A stretch of DNA of 64,000 bases, taken from assembly GCA_031216915.1 (NCBI GenBank), contig CM062289.1, positions 19,136,520 to 19,200,519 of the forward strand, in the 5' to 3' direction. Below the pieces are notes generated by a model. It did no database searches. It was not told where the DNA came from and saw nothing but the letters and a program-made list of their open reading frames with translations. Of this stretch, positions 42,505 to 53,320 are shown one piece after another. This DNA comes from Pictodentalium vernedei (lineage: Eukaryota; Mollusca; Scaphopoda; Dentaliida; Dentaliidae). Made by a program: the position numbers and the translations under genes. Within the stretch, counting starts at the first letter, position 1; each line of letters starts with the position of its first letter.

Positions 42505-42906
42505 TGTAACAGGAGGAGAGATAAGTGCGGGAGCCGGGGTTCGAACCGTCGTCCTCAAGCACACAAAGCTACCGATTTACCACGAGACTGAGAGACCCGG
42601 ACCAACGAGGCTAGTTGGCAAATGGCCTTTATACCTCGACCCCTACACTACTCTTCCCTTCCTTTGAGATTCACCACATGTGAATCTCAACCAGGTTCCT
42701 CCCCCAGGGCGGTCGAAACACCCGCAGTACCAACTACTGCTGAGGATCGGACGAGCCACCAAATGTAACAGGAGGAGAGATAAGTGCCGGATCCGGGGTT
42801 CGAACCGTCAACCTCTAGCACACAAAGCGACCGATTTACCACGAGACTAGGAGATCCGGACTAACCAGGCTGGTTGGTAAATGGTCTTTATACCTCGACC
42901 GCTACA
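42505..42906 (-). mobile_element. complete TRIM-like element: 143-bp LTRs around a 116-bp interior
   Basis: Two direct repeats, 42505-42647 and 42764-42906, each read TGTAGNGGTCGAGG...CTGTTACA on the minus strand. On that strand the 5' LTR is followed by TTTGGTGGCTCGTCCGATCC (primer-binding-site position), and AAAGGAAGGGAAGAGTAG lies directly before the 3' LTR as a polypurine tract. TAAA flanks both outer ends, a likely 4-bp target duplication. Each LTR has GGTTCGAACCCCGG (perfect B box) and TGGTAAATCGG about 30 bp upstream of it. The LTRs are roughly 86% identical by eye, so the insertion is old. No protein is encoded. Confidence 0.85.
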
Positions 42907-42940
42907 TAAACATAATAAAAAAAATTTATCGTCTAGCAGT

Positions 42941-43010
42941 TCGTTCCCTGAGTTCTAATGTGTTCTATGTGCCTGCTGGCACACAGAACACATTGGAACT
43001 CAGTGGACGA
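42941..43010. repeat. family P palindrome (decayed)
   Basis: TCGTTCCCTGAGTTCTAATG to CATTGGAACTCAGTGGACGA with loop TGCT. Several unmatched changes between arms show ordinary decay, in contrast to the copy at 40296. Confidence 0.85.
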
Positions 43011-43189
43011 GTAGCCTACTTCCCTTCCCTTCATAATTGTTTGGGCCGAACTTGGTGGACTTATTCCTTTGTGAGGCATAAATTTCGAGATTGGGTATAA
43101 ACAATGAACTAAATTAAATCAATAAAACAATTCTCTCCTACAAATTCCACTCTTCGCCACATTTCTTAATGTTCGTTCCGGACAGGCGT
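43011..43189. other. spacer, nothing recognised
   Basis: No coding or repeat structure seen. Confidence 0.3.
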
Positions 43190-43350
43190 GCCCCCTGGGT
43201 GTGACGACAGGGGGGGGGGGGGGGGGGTCTCACCAGCTAGGAGTATTTTTTTTCAATAGTTGGAAATTCCGAGGTAAAAAATCAAATAGTTGGAAATTCA
43301 GTAAATTAACATTGTTCATGAAAAATATTAAAATTCCAACTAATGATGAG
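43190..43350 (+). repeat. dispersed repeat with long G-run (hAT-like relative)
   Basis: GTGTGACGACAGG, about 18 G, CTCACCAGCTAGGAGTA, then AATAGTTGGAAATTCC twice and GTTCATGAAAAATATTAAAA. The same sequence lies inverted at 1540-1745. Confidence 0.5.
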
Positions 43351-43524
43351 AAATTTTGATCTTTTATTTCCAACTGGAAACTTGAGTTTCAAATTTCCTA
43401 CTCTAAAACTGACATGGCCTCAAAATTTCGACTCTGACATCAATCCGGTAAATTTTCTGACCCAGACACATTATAAATGATGCTTTTTCCGTTTCAGGAC
43501 CAATGAAAATTTTCAGAAGGGTTC

Positions 43525-43590
43525 ATAACCCTTTACCCAACGCAGACGATTTTAAAATTCATTATTTTAAATATCATTTTTTTTTAATTT
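43525..43590. mobile_element. TTAA-type MITE subfamily B, left-end fragment
   Basis: AACCCTTTACCCAACGCAG and ATTATTTTAAATATCATTTT match the start of the copy at 39735. The remainder is missing. Confidence 0.6.
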
Positions 43591-43690
43591 TTAAAGATTA
43601 AATGGAAGTGATATCATAAGTGAATTTTCATCCCATTTTCCTCTATTGATAATTCAAAAAAAAACATGACATAACTTATTGGAAAGCTGT

Positions 43691-44119
43691 GGGGGGGGGG
43701 GGGGGGGGAAGGGGGGGGGGGGCGTCGCGGTAACCGGTTCTTGTCAGATCACCGAAGTTAAGCAACGTCGGGCGCGGTTAGTAATTGGATGGGTGACCAT
43801 TTCAGCATTTCAGCGACTGATTCGTGCTCCCGCGTTGTGTCCTTGGCCAAAGCACTTAACCCCGATTGCCTATATGGGGGCACGATGACGCTGTGTACTA
43901 AGGCGTACTGCACGTCGATGGTGCGTTTGTCTTCAACCAATCTAACCCTGCCTGTGCCGCGGTGCAGTGTTCAGAGTTACGATGTTGGAGAGCTTGCAGC
44001 TGCTCGTCGTTGCTCGGTGGCTCTCTCCGGGCACTCCGGCTTCCCTCACCCGTAAAACTGTCACCGACATGATATGACCCTGGCTGTTAATGTGTCGTTA
44101 AAGCCTTATAAAAAAAAAA
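43691..44119 (+). mobile_element. 5S rRNA-headed SINE with 11-bp target duplication
   Basis: After a G-rich expansion (43691-43722) the head reads GGTAACCGGTTCTTGTCAG, ACCGAAGTTAAGCAACGTCG and ATTGGATGGGTGACC. The common body and an A-rich tail (GCCTTATAAAAAAAAA) follow. TGGAAAGCTGT lies at 43680-43690 and 44120-44130, directly outside both ends. Confidence 0.92.
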
Positions 44120-44130
44120 TGGAAAGCTGT

Positions 44131-44906
44131 CGATGAGAGGTTCCCAAGAAATGACAAGGCGTCGAAATAACAAACAAAAATGTCACAAATGTTTTGTAAT
44201 CAAGAATTGATGTCAGCGGGTACCGCAGCTCGATGGCACAACACATTTTCCGAAAGGCACTGCCCAATTAAGACAAATGTACGCGAAGGACAGCTCCAGA
44301 CTGCACTCTCTTTGCCTGTTTCTGTTGAATTTCCACAGGGGACCCGTCATGATGCTCATCAATGGAAGACACGCCCTCTTCCAAACTAAATGTTTTATTC
44401 CGCACTACTTGGTAAATCTTCTACACGCCGTATTAGTCTCATGATCGGAAACTTTTACCTATCCCCAGGGCGTTCTAGTTTCGGTGCCAGTGCCCATTTA
44501 TATGATCTCCCCTCCCTGTATTTGTGTGAGTTGTATGTTATTCAAATAGGCTCCACATTTAATGAGAACTGAATGTTGATTTTAACGTTATTTTTCACTG
44601 ATGTGTCTCTTAAGTTTCTTATAAGTAAGGAAAATAACTTTACTTTGAAATTCCCACCTCTGATATTCCATAATTTTAAATCAAACATACACAAATTACA
44701 CATCAAAAAGAAGGTTGTAATATGTAGAATACGAAAATTACATTCAGTCAAATCACAGAGTAGAGAGTTGATAACATGCGTCAATGGTTCCTGGAAGTCT
44801 GCTACAGTACCTGGACAGATAATAAAATATTTCACGAGAACAGCTCGTGGCCTCCTGTGCTTCTGATATCCAAGAAAAAGGCTGGACATTCAAAATACCC
44901 TTCGAT
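44131..44906. other. intergenic sequence, nothing recognised
   Basis: Two overlapping frames of about 100 codons on opposite strands (44542-44889) lie in AT-rich sequence and match no family. Confidence 0.35.
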
Positions 44907-45053
44907 GCCGGTGTGACAGGAATGATAGTCCGTGGGAAAATTAGTCCCTCTGGACTACTATTCCCAGGAATGTTAGACCTAGGACTATAATTCCGCGGAA
45001 TAATAGTCCAGAGGGACTAACGTTCCTACGGACTATCATTCCTGTCACACTGG
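44907..45053. repeat. 147-bp inverted repeat
   Basis: CCGGTGTGACAGGAATGATA to TATCATTCCTGTCACACTGG, with AGTCCCTCTGGACTA mirrored by TAGTCCAGAGGGACT. The centre near ACCTAGGACT is less well matched. Probably a MITE. Confidence 0.85.
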
Positions 45054-45141
45054 GACGGACTGCATGTGGGGAAATTACAGTCTGGTCTAATCTGAGAGTA
45101 AATGAAGTCACTGTAAAACATATAGCCACCTAAACAGGAGG

Positions 45142-45401
45142 TACAGTACGTGGAGAGTGGATTGTAACTAAAACACCCGCGGAGTGGAGTATCGCCCAAA
45201 ATATCACTTTCAAATTTTGTACATATAGACAAAAAACACAAGCAAAGTTTCACCCAATGGACCTCCGGGTTTAACCCGGAGGTCCATTGGCTGGAACTTT
45301 GCTTGTGATGGTTATGCTTTGCAACAAATTTGCAATTATTGCTCGGGTGGAATCTCCACTCTGCGGGTGATTTAATGATAATACACTCTCCACGTACTGT
45401 A
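45142..45401. mobile_element. Tc1/mariner-type MITE, copy 1
   Basis: TACAGTACGTGGAGAGTG and CACTCTCCACGTACTGTA bound 260 bp. The termini are CAGT-type with TA outside, as in Tc1/mariner. The centre is a palindrome CCAATGGACCTCCGGGTT/AACCCGGAGGTCCATTGG. No ORF belongs to it. Confidence 0.88.
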
Positions 45402-46359
45402 TAGGAGCATTTGTTAAGCAAAAGTTTGTGAGATTGTTCAACAGAATGTCGTACATCAAATGTCATGGGGACAAGAGCAAAACTGATCAATATTAGACAT
45501 TAATTAAACACAGAGCATTATACGCACTGAAATTACAGTTTTGTAAATATCCCTCGCTTAAAGCATCCGAGCCTAACAGGAACAACCAGGGATAAATAAA
45601 CCTCCTAAATCGTTAAAGGAAAAAACCCTGGAAACCTGCGTCCGACGTCATGCAGGGATGCCACAAGGAAGTGCGCGGACCTGCACTTGATAAAGAATAA
45701 GCTCAAATTAAAACTTGAACGTTTGCTCCTATCGAGAGACTGTCTTGGAATGACTTCAGCGACACTCTCGCTCAAACACATTTCGTGCGTAACGCTCTGC
45801 GTATTATCACGGGTGACCGTGCTGAGATAAAATCTCATCCAACAAATTAACCCAAGTCGAATCGACAAGACAATATTTTCTCGCTATTCTTCGAAACGCG
45901 AGTAAAGTACAAAACTGTCTGCATTTTTATTGAATAATGATTCCACGGCCGATGCAAATGTGTACATAACGGGATACCACGAATTTCAATCGAAAAATAG
46001 TCGTGTAATTCTAAGAAATTCAAAGAGGTGTCGTGATACCTTGCAAGTAATATAGCAACTGTGCAGTCTCCATATAATGACAGTCTGCAGTACGAAGGCG
46101 GCCAGTCTTATTATTTCATTTTGGGCGACCTTCTACGCCAATGCTCACTCGGCCCTGTTGAGAAAAGAAAACAAAGACGAGTGTTTTGAAAATCACCCCA
46201 CTCAGCTCTGCCGTTGCGTTTTTGACGAATTTTTTTTTATGGATGTCTAAAGCATAGTTAGTCACGAGTTGAACAAGGAAACAAGAAATAGATTAACAGT
46301 CACAATACAACTATCCGTTTAAGTTGTATAACAGGATTAACGTGGTTGGGTAATCCCAA
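45402..46359. other. intergenic sequence, nothing recognised
   Basis: No gene, element end or tandem repeat supported in nearly 1 kb. Confidence 0.35.
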
Positions 46360-46735
46360 CCTCCCGTTACACTTAGTCGGTTGTCAATCTTCTCGCTTTT
46401 ATTACACGCCTTTTCTATGTAATATAAATCTACAGCAACACTAAACCATGCGGGAAATGAAAATCTGTTCCGCACAGATGTGCGGAACGGAAATCGTTGA
46501 AGGACGGTTTTTAAATAGAAGCGAAATTTCACGGGAATTTTCAACAAATCGTGCAATGCAATTACAAATTTGAATCCCTAGTGATATCTAAAAATCGTCC
46601 CCTGAGTTCCAATGTGTTCTATGTGCCAGTAGGCACGTCAGTATGCACGCCAGTAGGCACATAGAACACGTTGGAACTCAGGGAGTTAAATAGTAACACG
46701 GGTTACCCTCGGCAATTTTCGAATTTAGCGTGTGA
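46360..46735. mobile_element. composite inverted-repeat element (copy 3, inverted, partial)
   Basis: CACTAAACCATGCGGGAAAT, GAAAATCTGTTCCGCACA and GGAACGGAAATCGTTGA are complements of the end region of copies 1 and 2. ATTACAAATTTGAATCCCTA and a family P palindrome at 46595-46684 follow in the same relative place as in copy 2. The palindrome centre is expanded by partial repeats of GCACG and CAGTAGGCAC. Confidence 0.75.
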
Positions 46736-47179
46736 TATTACAAAATCACCGCGTCATAGCGTGTGTTATTACAAACAATAACAACCGTCGCGATGGACTA
46801 TCACACGTTGTCAAGAATGGGTGAAGTCAACAGGCATGATCACGCAAATTAGCAAATTGTATCTGTCCAATCAGACGTCGTCTTTTGTCAAGTTTTATTC
46901 ATGAAGTATAATAAAACTGCGATACCCCACTAGATTGCGTAACTTGGTGTCATAATTCGATTCCACTTGGAAAGTTGAACATTTTTTCCTAGGACCAAAC
47001 ACCCAGGACCTCCACCACTAGCCCACCGCCGCCTGGGGTGGGTTGGTGGGGTGGGTTACCGCGAAGCTCTCACTATGAATCCAAATGAAGTTGTCATGTT
47101 TACAACACCGTTAATACCAAACGGCAGTGGTGAGTCCAAGAACGATAACTCACTTTCGACAGATGCTTTACATGTGGTT
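46736..47179. other. intergenic sequence, nothing recognised
   Basis: No supported gene; a GGTGGGTTGGTGGGGTGGG stretch lies near 47035-47060. Confidence 0.3.
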
Positions 47180-47640
47180 TGTTTTTTATTGGGATTTAAC
47201 GACACTTTCAACATCCATGGTCACCAGTCTTACGGGTGGAGGAAGCCGGTGTACCCAGAAACAACCACCGAACAGCGGCAAACAACTATCAGACTCCCCA
47301 ACATACTAACAGCGCCACCATGTGGACAATAGGGATTAAGTACCCTGGTGGGGATCGAACCCTGGACCTTTCGCTTTAACCCTTTACCCAACGAATCGCC
47401 TGCATCCGCCCGCGTAATTTGCAAATTCAGCAGCTGAAAAAAATATTATTTTTCGAAAAATTTCAACAAAACCATATCATGTGACCCCTCTTTGGAACGA
47501 GCTCGTTGAGAGGGGGTCACATGATATGGTTTTGTTGAACATTTTTGAAAAAAATTAAAAACTTATATTTAAAATAATAAATTTTGAAATCGTCTGCGTT
47601 GGGTAAAGGGTTAAAGTCCAGTCCCATAACCACCGCGCAC
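47180..47640 (-). mobile_element. tRNA-headed SINE (minus) split by a TTAA MITE
   Basis: The tail side is TTTTTATTGGGATTTAACG, then the body TCTTACGGGTGGAGGAAGCC, then GGGGATCGAACCCTGGACC (B box complement). The head is cut at TTAA (47376) and resumes at 47614 with AGTCCAGTCCCATAACC. Part of the middle body is missing. Confidence 0.8.
47376..47614. mobile_element. TTAA-type palindromic MITE, subfamily B, inside a SINE head
   Basis: TTAACCCTTTACCCAACGAA to GTTGGGTAAAGGGTTAA, 239 bp, with a shortened core (GGAACGAGCTCGTTGAGAGG). Removing it and one TTAA restores SINE head sequence equivalent to that at 1050-1075. Confidence 0.9.
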
Positions 47641-48644
47641 CAACTTTACATATGAACTGCAATAAAGTTTGATATTCACCTGTCAATCACATTTCAGCTG
47701 TTCATGTTAATTTTCCGGTATTTCAACATGAATTAATTGATATTAAAATTAAATGAACCACAGAGTATGAATTGTGTTTCGGCCGCTATTGCTTTGTACA
47801 TCACTCTCATCTTAACGTTAATTCAGCAGATGTAATTTGCATTTATTTCAGGGAATCGGGATGTCTCAGAAGTATATAATGAAATTTCAAACTTTAAAAT
47901 ATGAACGTGTGCGTTGAGAATGAAGATATGTAGCGAAAAAAGTTGTATAAATAGCAGATATCGAAGATTTTCTTTTTATTATACGCCTTTTATAAGAATC
48001 TGATCAATACAATCGATAATTCCACCCGTTTCAACCTTGAAATGATGCATGAAAGTAAACAGATGATGCGCATTGATAAAGGAAGTGATTTGATCGATAC
48101 TCGGAACAGGTAGCGTCTTGCGACGTGATTCAGTTGGTGGGTTTCATGCATCAATTCAAGGTGAATACGTGTTGAATTATTGCTGGAAATGATCGGTATC
48201 CACTCAAAAATGCGAGAGTTTCTTTTCATCATACGTTTTTAGAACAAATTGATCATTTCCAGTGATAATTTGACTTGTATTCACCTTGTAGTGATGCTTG
48301 GAAAGTTGCCATTTTCATTGATACCGTGAAAGTGAAAATTTCTATATCTTCACAGTGGGGGATACGATTTCTATCTTTCCGCCGTTGTTTCGATAATATA
48401 TCGTTTAGCGTCTAATAAAAATAGTTAAATTCCGAGACACAACTGTTTTGACAAACTTCCGAGCATAGATCATAAATTGTTACAACGCCATCTCTGTGAA
48501 TAGGACCTAACACATAATTTATTACTTGTTTAATATTTCCCCTAAAAACGCAGTTCATTACCCCAGATTGCAGCGAGAACGCTGATAGAGAGTGGGGTGG
48601 GTCTGGTAAGCATTCGGTCGCTAAGATGTACATGTCATGTTTGT
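47641..48644. other. intergenic sequence with weak inverted words
   Basis: ATGATGCATGAAA (about 48040), TTTCATGCATCAATTCAAGG (about 48146) and GTATTCACCTTGTAGTGATG (about 48277) are partly complementary, and ATACGCCTTTT/ATACGTTTTT recur. This may be an eroded foldback. No gene. Confidence 0.35.
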
Positions 48645-48988
48645 TTATTGGAGTTAAATGGCACTTTCAACAGTCAGGGTTACATCGTGTCTGACAGTTT
48701 TAGGGGTGGAGGAATCCTGAGTATCTAGAGAGAACCACCGAGCAGCGGCGAGCAACTCTCAGACTCTACAAATTACTAACTCTGTACAAGCCGAGTTAGC
48801 AATGTTTGATGGCAAGTGCACCATTCGACGTGCAGTATGTCTTAGCGTGCAGCGCCAGCGGACCTCCACATGGGCATCGGGATTAACTGTGTTGCCTACG
48901 GACACAACGCAGTTACAACTGGTCAGTATTGAAGTGTCGACCTTTCCGTTTAATATCCAATACTCTAACCACTGAGCCACCGTGCTCC
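48645..48988 (-). mobile_element. tRNA-headed SINE (minus orientation), diverged
   Basis: TTTATTGGAGTTAAATGGCA at the tail side, GGTGGAGGAATCCTGAG in the body, ACCATTCGACGTGCAGTATG, and CACTGAGCCACCGTGCTCCC as head start. The B box is degenerate (GTATTGAAGTGTCGACC). Confidence 0.75.
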
Positions 48989-49069
48989 CACAAGTCACGT
49001 TAACTGCAGAAGCTAAAGAATAATCGGTTTGTGTGTTTCTAAGAGCGGAGTGTGCTATTAGAATATAAA

Positions 49070-49160
49070 TGTACATTATCTTCCATGTTAGTTCAATGAC
49101 AACAATATTATTGAAAGAGTCCATATTCATTATTTGGGAATAGACCAATTAATATTTGTA
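49070..49160. mobile_element. TTAA-type MITE subfamily C fragment
   Basis: ATTATCTTCCATGTTAGTTC, GAAAGAGTCCATATTCATTA and TAGACCAATTAATATTTG match the copy at 38561-38772. It is broken by the foldback half-element that follows. Confidence 0.5.
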
Positions 49161-49170
49161 TGAGCAGTAT

Positions 49171-49998
49171 ACAAGCAGTATGTGGAGTCACTCAGTAAAG
49201 CTTACTAGCTCATTTGCTCGATGAGATTCAAGTCGTCCGAGCGATGCCTGTTCCAGTTACTTCTCTAATGACTCTTGGACTTATTCTTAGAAACCCTTTT
49301 ATCAGGTAACTATGTAACAGCGGGCGGGGTTTTGGTGAATGGAGTGATCTGATTGGTTAGTAAGTTGCAGTATAGTGAACTGATTGGATGATTGGTGTAA
49401 GTGAAACTAGGGTCATGCTGTTCGACCAAGAACTGGAGTACCCGGTAGGGTTAGAACAGGCCAGAAAAGCTAAAAAGAATATAGTAAGAAAATAGTAAGA
49501 ATAAGCATAACAGTTCCATCTGATAGGCTTTTCTACTCTACTGCAGTAAACTGCGGAACAAACGAATAGAGTTGATTAGACAGAAAAGCAATAATATAGA
49601 TACATAGATAGAAGTAGAGCAGAGGATTCTGAAGAAAATTTGTCGGATATATTTGTGTAATTCTATGCAGTGAAAGATGATTTGGTGAAACTCCCAATCA
49701 AAAACTACTCCCGTTGAATCGAACGCACCCTCCGAACATACCCCCCCCCCATCCTATTTGAGGGTTTGGGGTCTCATAGTAGCCACGTGCCACCACCGAA
49801 ACCAAGATGGTCGACGGAAACACGTATCACCCAAACGACACGCGTTGTGCATGCACACTAACACCACGTATTACTATGGGGATGACATCGTAACATGGCC
49901 GCTCACGCGGGCTACCATGACAGCCCAATATAACGTAACAGGGTCACGTGACTATGACGTCACATGAGATCACCCATGAGATCACCCTGATCAGGGTT
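49171..49998. mobile_element. foldback element 3, single right arm
   Basis: It shares GAGCTCATTTGCTCG-type subrepeats, TCCGAACATACCCC, GAAACCAAGATGG, CATGGCCGCTCACGCGGG and CATGAGATCACCCTGATCAG with the right arm of foldback element 1. The left arm is absent. It looks like a half-element left by deletion or recombination. Confidence 0.8.
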
Positions 49999-51543
49999 GT
50001 CCGGGTACATGATATACTGCTGATATACTAATAATAACCCGTGAATTAAAAAAAATAAGTTTCACCGTTCGGCAAAACCACAATTTTCGATATACGATAG
50101 TACCCGTATGTTCCATATATCATTCATAAGATTAAATAAATTCACTTGAAGACCAGTTGAAGGCTTATCAAAAAGAGAGGCATCCCCTTTTCCTCCTGAT
50201 CTAGTTAGCCAATCACTGACCGAAAATTCCGTTTAATGACATTTTCCATATTCGCCGAAATTAGCTCTGTGGGAAAGACAATGTTGAAAATTTATGTTGT
50301 CGTGTTTCTATTTCTAGCGCATGTGTCCCCGCAATCTATTTCTGATTGCCAATAAACATGCTGTGAGTTTGATTGGAAGCATCAGTACAGTATATTTAAT
50401 ATAACACAAAGTTTGTTTTATCTAATAATGTACAGTTATTACTAAAATAATGCACAATTGTTGTTCGTGGGTTCATTTATTCGAACCACAGAAAACTTAG
50501 AAACTGCGTGGATCCAGAAATTATATCACTGAGATTTGTTTTCTTCCGATAACTTTCGGGCAACTTCCTTTATCTCTTCGCAACGTCGCGTCTTCTTAAA
50601 TTTCGTCTCCATTGAAGTTTTAAATTACAGATTTTATTAATTTCGCGTGACATCGGATGTCTTAAACTTCGTATGTAGTGTTATTTACGTGGTCTTTCAC
50701 ACAGAAGTAAAGTATTAGAGTCGATATTTTTTTTTAAATTAGCGGCTTATTCTCCGACTCAGTTTTAATATATACCTGGAAATAAATTGTTTTTGGTTAA
50801 CTATTCTGGATTCCCTCTCAAAACTTAAAATGTTGACCCATTCATGAGACGAATCGCCCCTGCCACAGAAGTTGTCCTAAGGTTGCGATATATATGTCGA
50901 GCCAAGGTTCAAACTACATTCTCCGAGCGTTGGCTGCAGTGACGGTGAAATTAAAATGATTTGTCATGTTTTGGGCGTAGGAGCACTGATTGGTTTTCTT
51001 CACTTTTTGTCTCAAAAACCTACATTATCACATAATCACCATGGAATATCTATCACATTGCAGAAAATATCGTTCACAACACGGCTAATACAATAATGGC
51101 GTCAGAAGTCAGTGGCAGCGGAAGCTCCATATAAGTGGAGGGGCACAAATATACATTTGTACATCGGTAAATGTACCATGACTCACTATAGTCTCTCGTT
51201 TAGATGAATATGCCGCTGTGTGGTCACTGTCCTGTCCGCTTATTCTCTTTCAACCATCCTCCAATCCGAAGGCCAGCCTTCGGGTTGGAAGATAGTTAAA
51301 GTAGAAGAAACGGACCGAAGCGATCAAAAGTGGGATTCTTTGGCAAAATATTGTTTGGATTTGCAAATAATGTTAATGTCTGTATATTGGGACATTTGCA
51401 TGCGCCAGTTTTAGCTCATTGTGTTTATGAGAGACATATCTGTGGAAAAAAGTGGAGAGGCACGTGCCCCCTGTGTCCCCTGGCTCCGCCGCGTCTGTCA
51501 GAAGTCAACATCAGGGTCGTAACGGGTGAGTTGGTATCTGAAG
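49999..51543. other. 1.5 kb of intergenic sequence, no gene seen
   Basis: AT-rich, without element ends. Two short plus-strand frames near 51220-51560 have no family match. TTCAACCATCCTCCAATCCG and its near-mirror CGGGTTGGAAGATAGTTAAA at about 51250-51305 form a small imperfect hairpin. Confidence 0.4.
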
Positions 51544-51803
51544 TACAGTACGTGGAGAGTGGACTGTAACTACACCACCCGCGGAGTGGGGTTATCACCC
51601 AAACTATAACTTTCAAATTTTGTATATATCCACTAAAACACAAGCAATGTTTCAGCCAATGGACCTCCGGGTTTAACCCAGAGGTCCATTGGTTGAAACT
51701 TTGCTTGTGTTTGTTATGTTTTGCAACAAATTTGCGATTATTGCTTGGATGGAATCTCCACTCTGCGGGTGATTTAGTGATAATACACTCTCCACGTACT
51801 GTA
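51544..51803. mobile_element. Tc1/mariner-type MITE, copy 2
   Basis: 260 bp with the same termini as copy 1 at 45142 (TACAGTACGTGGAGAGTG and complement) and the same palindromic centre (CCAATGGACCTCCGGGTT). The two copies are collinear along the whole length. Confidence 0.9.
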
Positions 51804-51960
51804 GAATTAAACTTATCTTCTCTATTGTTTCATTAACTGTTTGCATGATGCGAATAGCAGACTACATTTTGTCAAAAAACAAAACATGTATGACCGAGCC
51901 ATCTGTAGACTGTTGCAAATATTACCACGCTCGAATTGAAGGTATTCAAAATTTTATGTT

Positions 51961-52213
51961 TTAACCCTTTACGCAACGTAACGGCCAAAACCGGCCAGCG
52001 CTATTCTCAAAAATCGCCTATTAATTTTAATTATTTTTTTTCATTTTTTGTCTCAAAAACATAGGTTATGACCCCTCATTGGAACGAGCTCGTCGAGCTC
52101 GTTCCAATGAGGGGTCATAACCTATGTTTTTGAGACAAAAAATGAAAAAAAATAGTTATTCAATAATTTTTTTTGCGAGTGTCGTCTGCTTTTCATGTTA
52201 GGTAAAGGGTTAA
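51961..52213. mobile_element. TTAA-type palindromic MITE, subfamily A (best copy)
   Basis: 253 bp from TTAACCCTTTACGCAACG to ATGTTAGGTAAAGGGTTAA. The core from AACATAGGTTATGACCCC to its mirror is a near-perfect palindrome around GAGCTCGTCGAGCTC. A good reference for the subfamily. Confidence 0.92.
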
Positions 52214-52544
52214 ATGTAAGGTATAATTAGTTGATTTTCAATCGAACTTTGTTCACTGCGAGGCGCCAGCATTCCCACGCTCAATAAGGTACCATTGTTT
52301 TATTTGAACTCTCACCCCACGTAGCGACCACGGTGGGCTGCTAATTATCTCTAGAAAGTTTATCTCAGCTCCCAGCACTGAGACTTGCATCAGCATGTTT
52401 GATCAATTTCCATGTTTACCACTATTAATTCTGTTCGCTAATTTGCAGTATTAGTAAAATTGTATGGTAGAATTAAATCCTTTGTTAAATATTATGAATA
52501 TAAATGATATCCCAAATGTTCTATACTAACTTTGTAAGCACAAG
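52214..52544. other. spacer, nothing recognised
   Basis: No gene or repeat seen. Confidence 0.3.
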
Positions 52545-52775
52545 TTACTGACCACGTTATACGGTCCTCGGAGATACTGACCACGTTTTACGGCTCTCGT
52601 AGTTACTGACCACTTTATACGGCTCTCGCAGTTACTGACAACGTTATACGGCTCTCGTAGTTAATGACAACGTTATACGGCTCTCGTAGTTACTGACCAC
52701 GTTATACGGCTCTCGTAGTTACTGACAACGTTATACGGCTCTCGTAGTTACTGACCACGTTATATGGCTCTCATA
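52545..52775. repeat. 29-bp minisatellite, about 8 copies
   Basis: The unit is ACTGACCACGTTATACGG plus CTCTCGTAGTT, with ACAACG/ACCACG alternation. Confidence 0.9.
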
Positions 52776-52830
52776 GCCTGGATGTAACGTCTAACATGTT
52801 AGTGTTATTCTTGGAAATGTTTGCTGGATG

Positions 52831-52860
52831 TTAACCCTTTACCCAACGTAACAGCCCCGG
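52831..52860. mobile_element. TTAA MITE subfamily A terminus only
   Basis: TTAACCCTTTACCCAACGTA followed by ACAGCC. The remainder of the element is absent. Confidence 0.5.
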
Positions 52861-53320
52861 ACGAAAATGGTTAATTCTGTTAATTTCATCTTGCAGGCAC
52901 CTTGTTCTCCCGTGAGGTGCGCTCTGAAGGCCCCGGAAGAAGGGATCCTGGCAGTTGAGGACTCGAGGCCCCGGTTAGGGCAGTCTCCAAGACAGAGATC
53001 AGGTCGTAAACCCTGTTTGGCCCTGGTCTCGAATTTTTTCAGATAATGTCCAACACACTGCTTTGGCCCCAATTTCGGGAGTAGAAGGATGGTCGGATGG
53101 TCTGTTCTGGCCAATCGGGAGCCCCCACCCCAAAAAGTACTGGGTGTCACGTCGGGGGGCATTTGGTGGTCATTCAATCAATCATTTCGTTTAATCACAC
53201 ATCATAATTGCCATTGTGTACTGTTTTTAAACACATTTTACCAAATACTTAGTTTTGCTGCACTACTGTTTGATTCAGTTCTACGTGGCAGCTTTAATTA
53301 CAATATTTTATAAAGTGATT
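52861..53320. other. spacer before LINE, no gene recognised
   Basis: A minus-strand frame of 112 codons (52839-53177) has no recognised family and overlaps the MITE end. Not taken as a gene. Confidence 0.35.

Noticed and set aside
42505-42906. Tandem tRNA-derived SINE instead of a TRIM
   Set aside because: The TGTA...TACA borders, a polypurine tract exactly at the 3' repeat, and a TAAA duplication outside the pair favour an LTR structure. The alternative is kept as a refutation test rather than the main call.
45026-45490. 154-codon minus-strand frame
   Set aside because: It spans two inverted-repeat elements, including a mariner-type MITE; a related stretch is open in the second MITE copy at 51425-51643.
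52839-53177. 112-codon minus-strand frame before the LINE
   Set aside because: It overlaps a MITE terminus, has no recognisable domain and lacks splice or promoter context.
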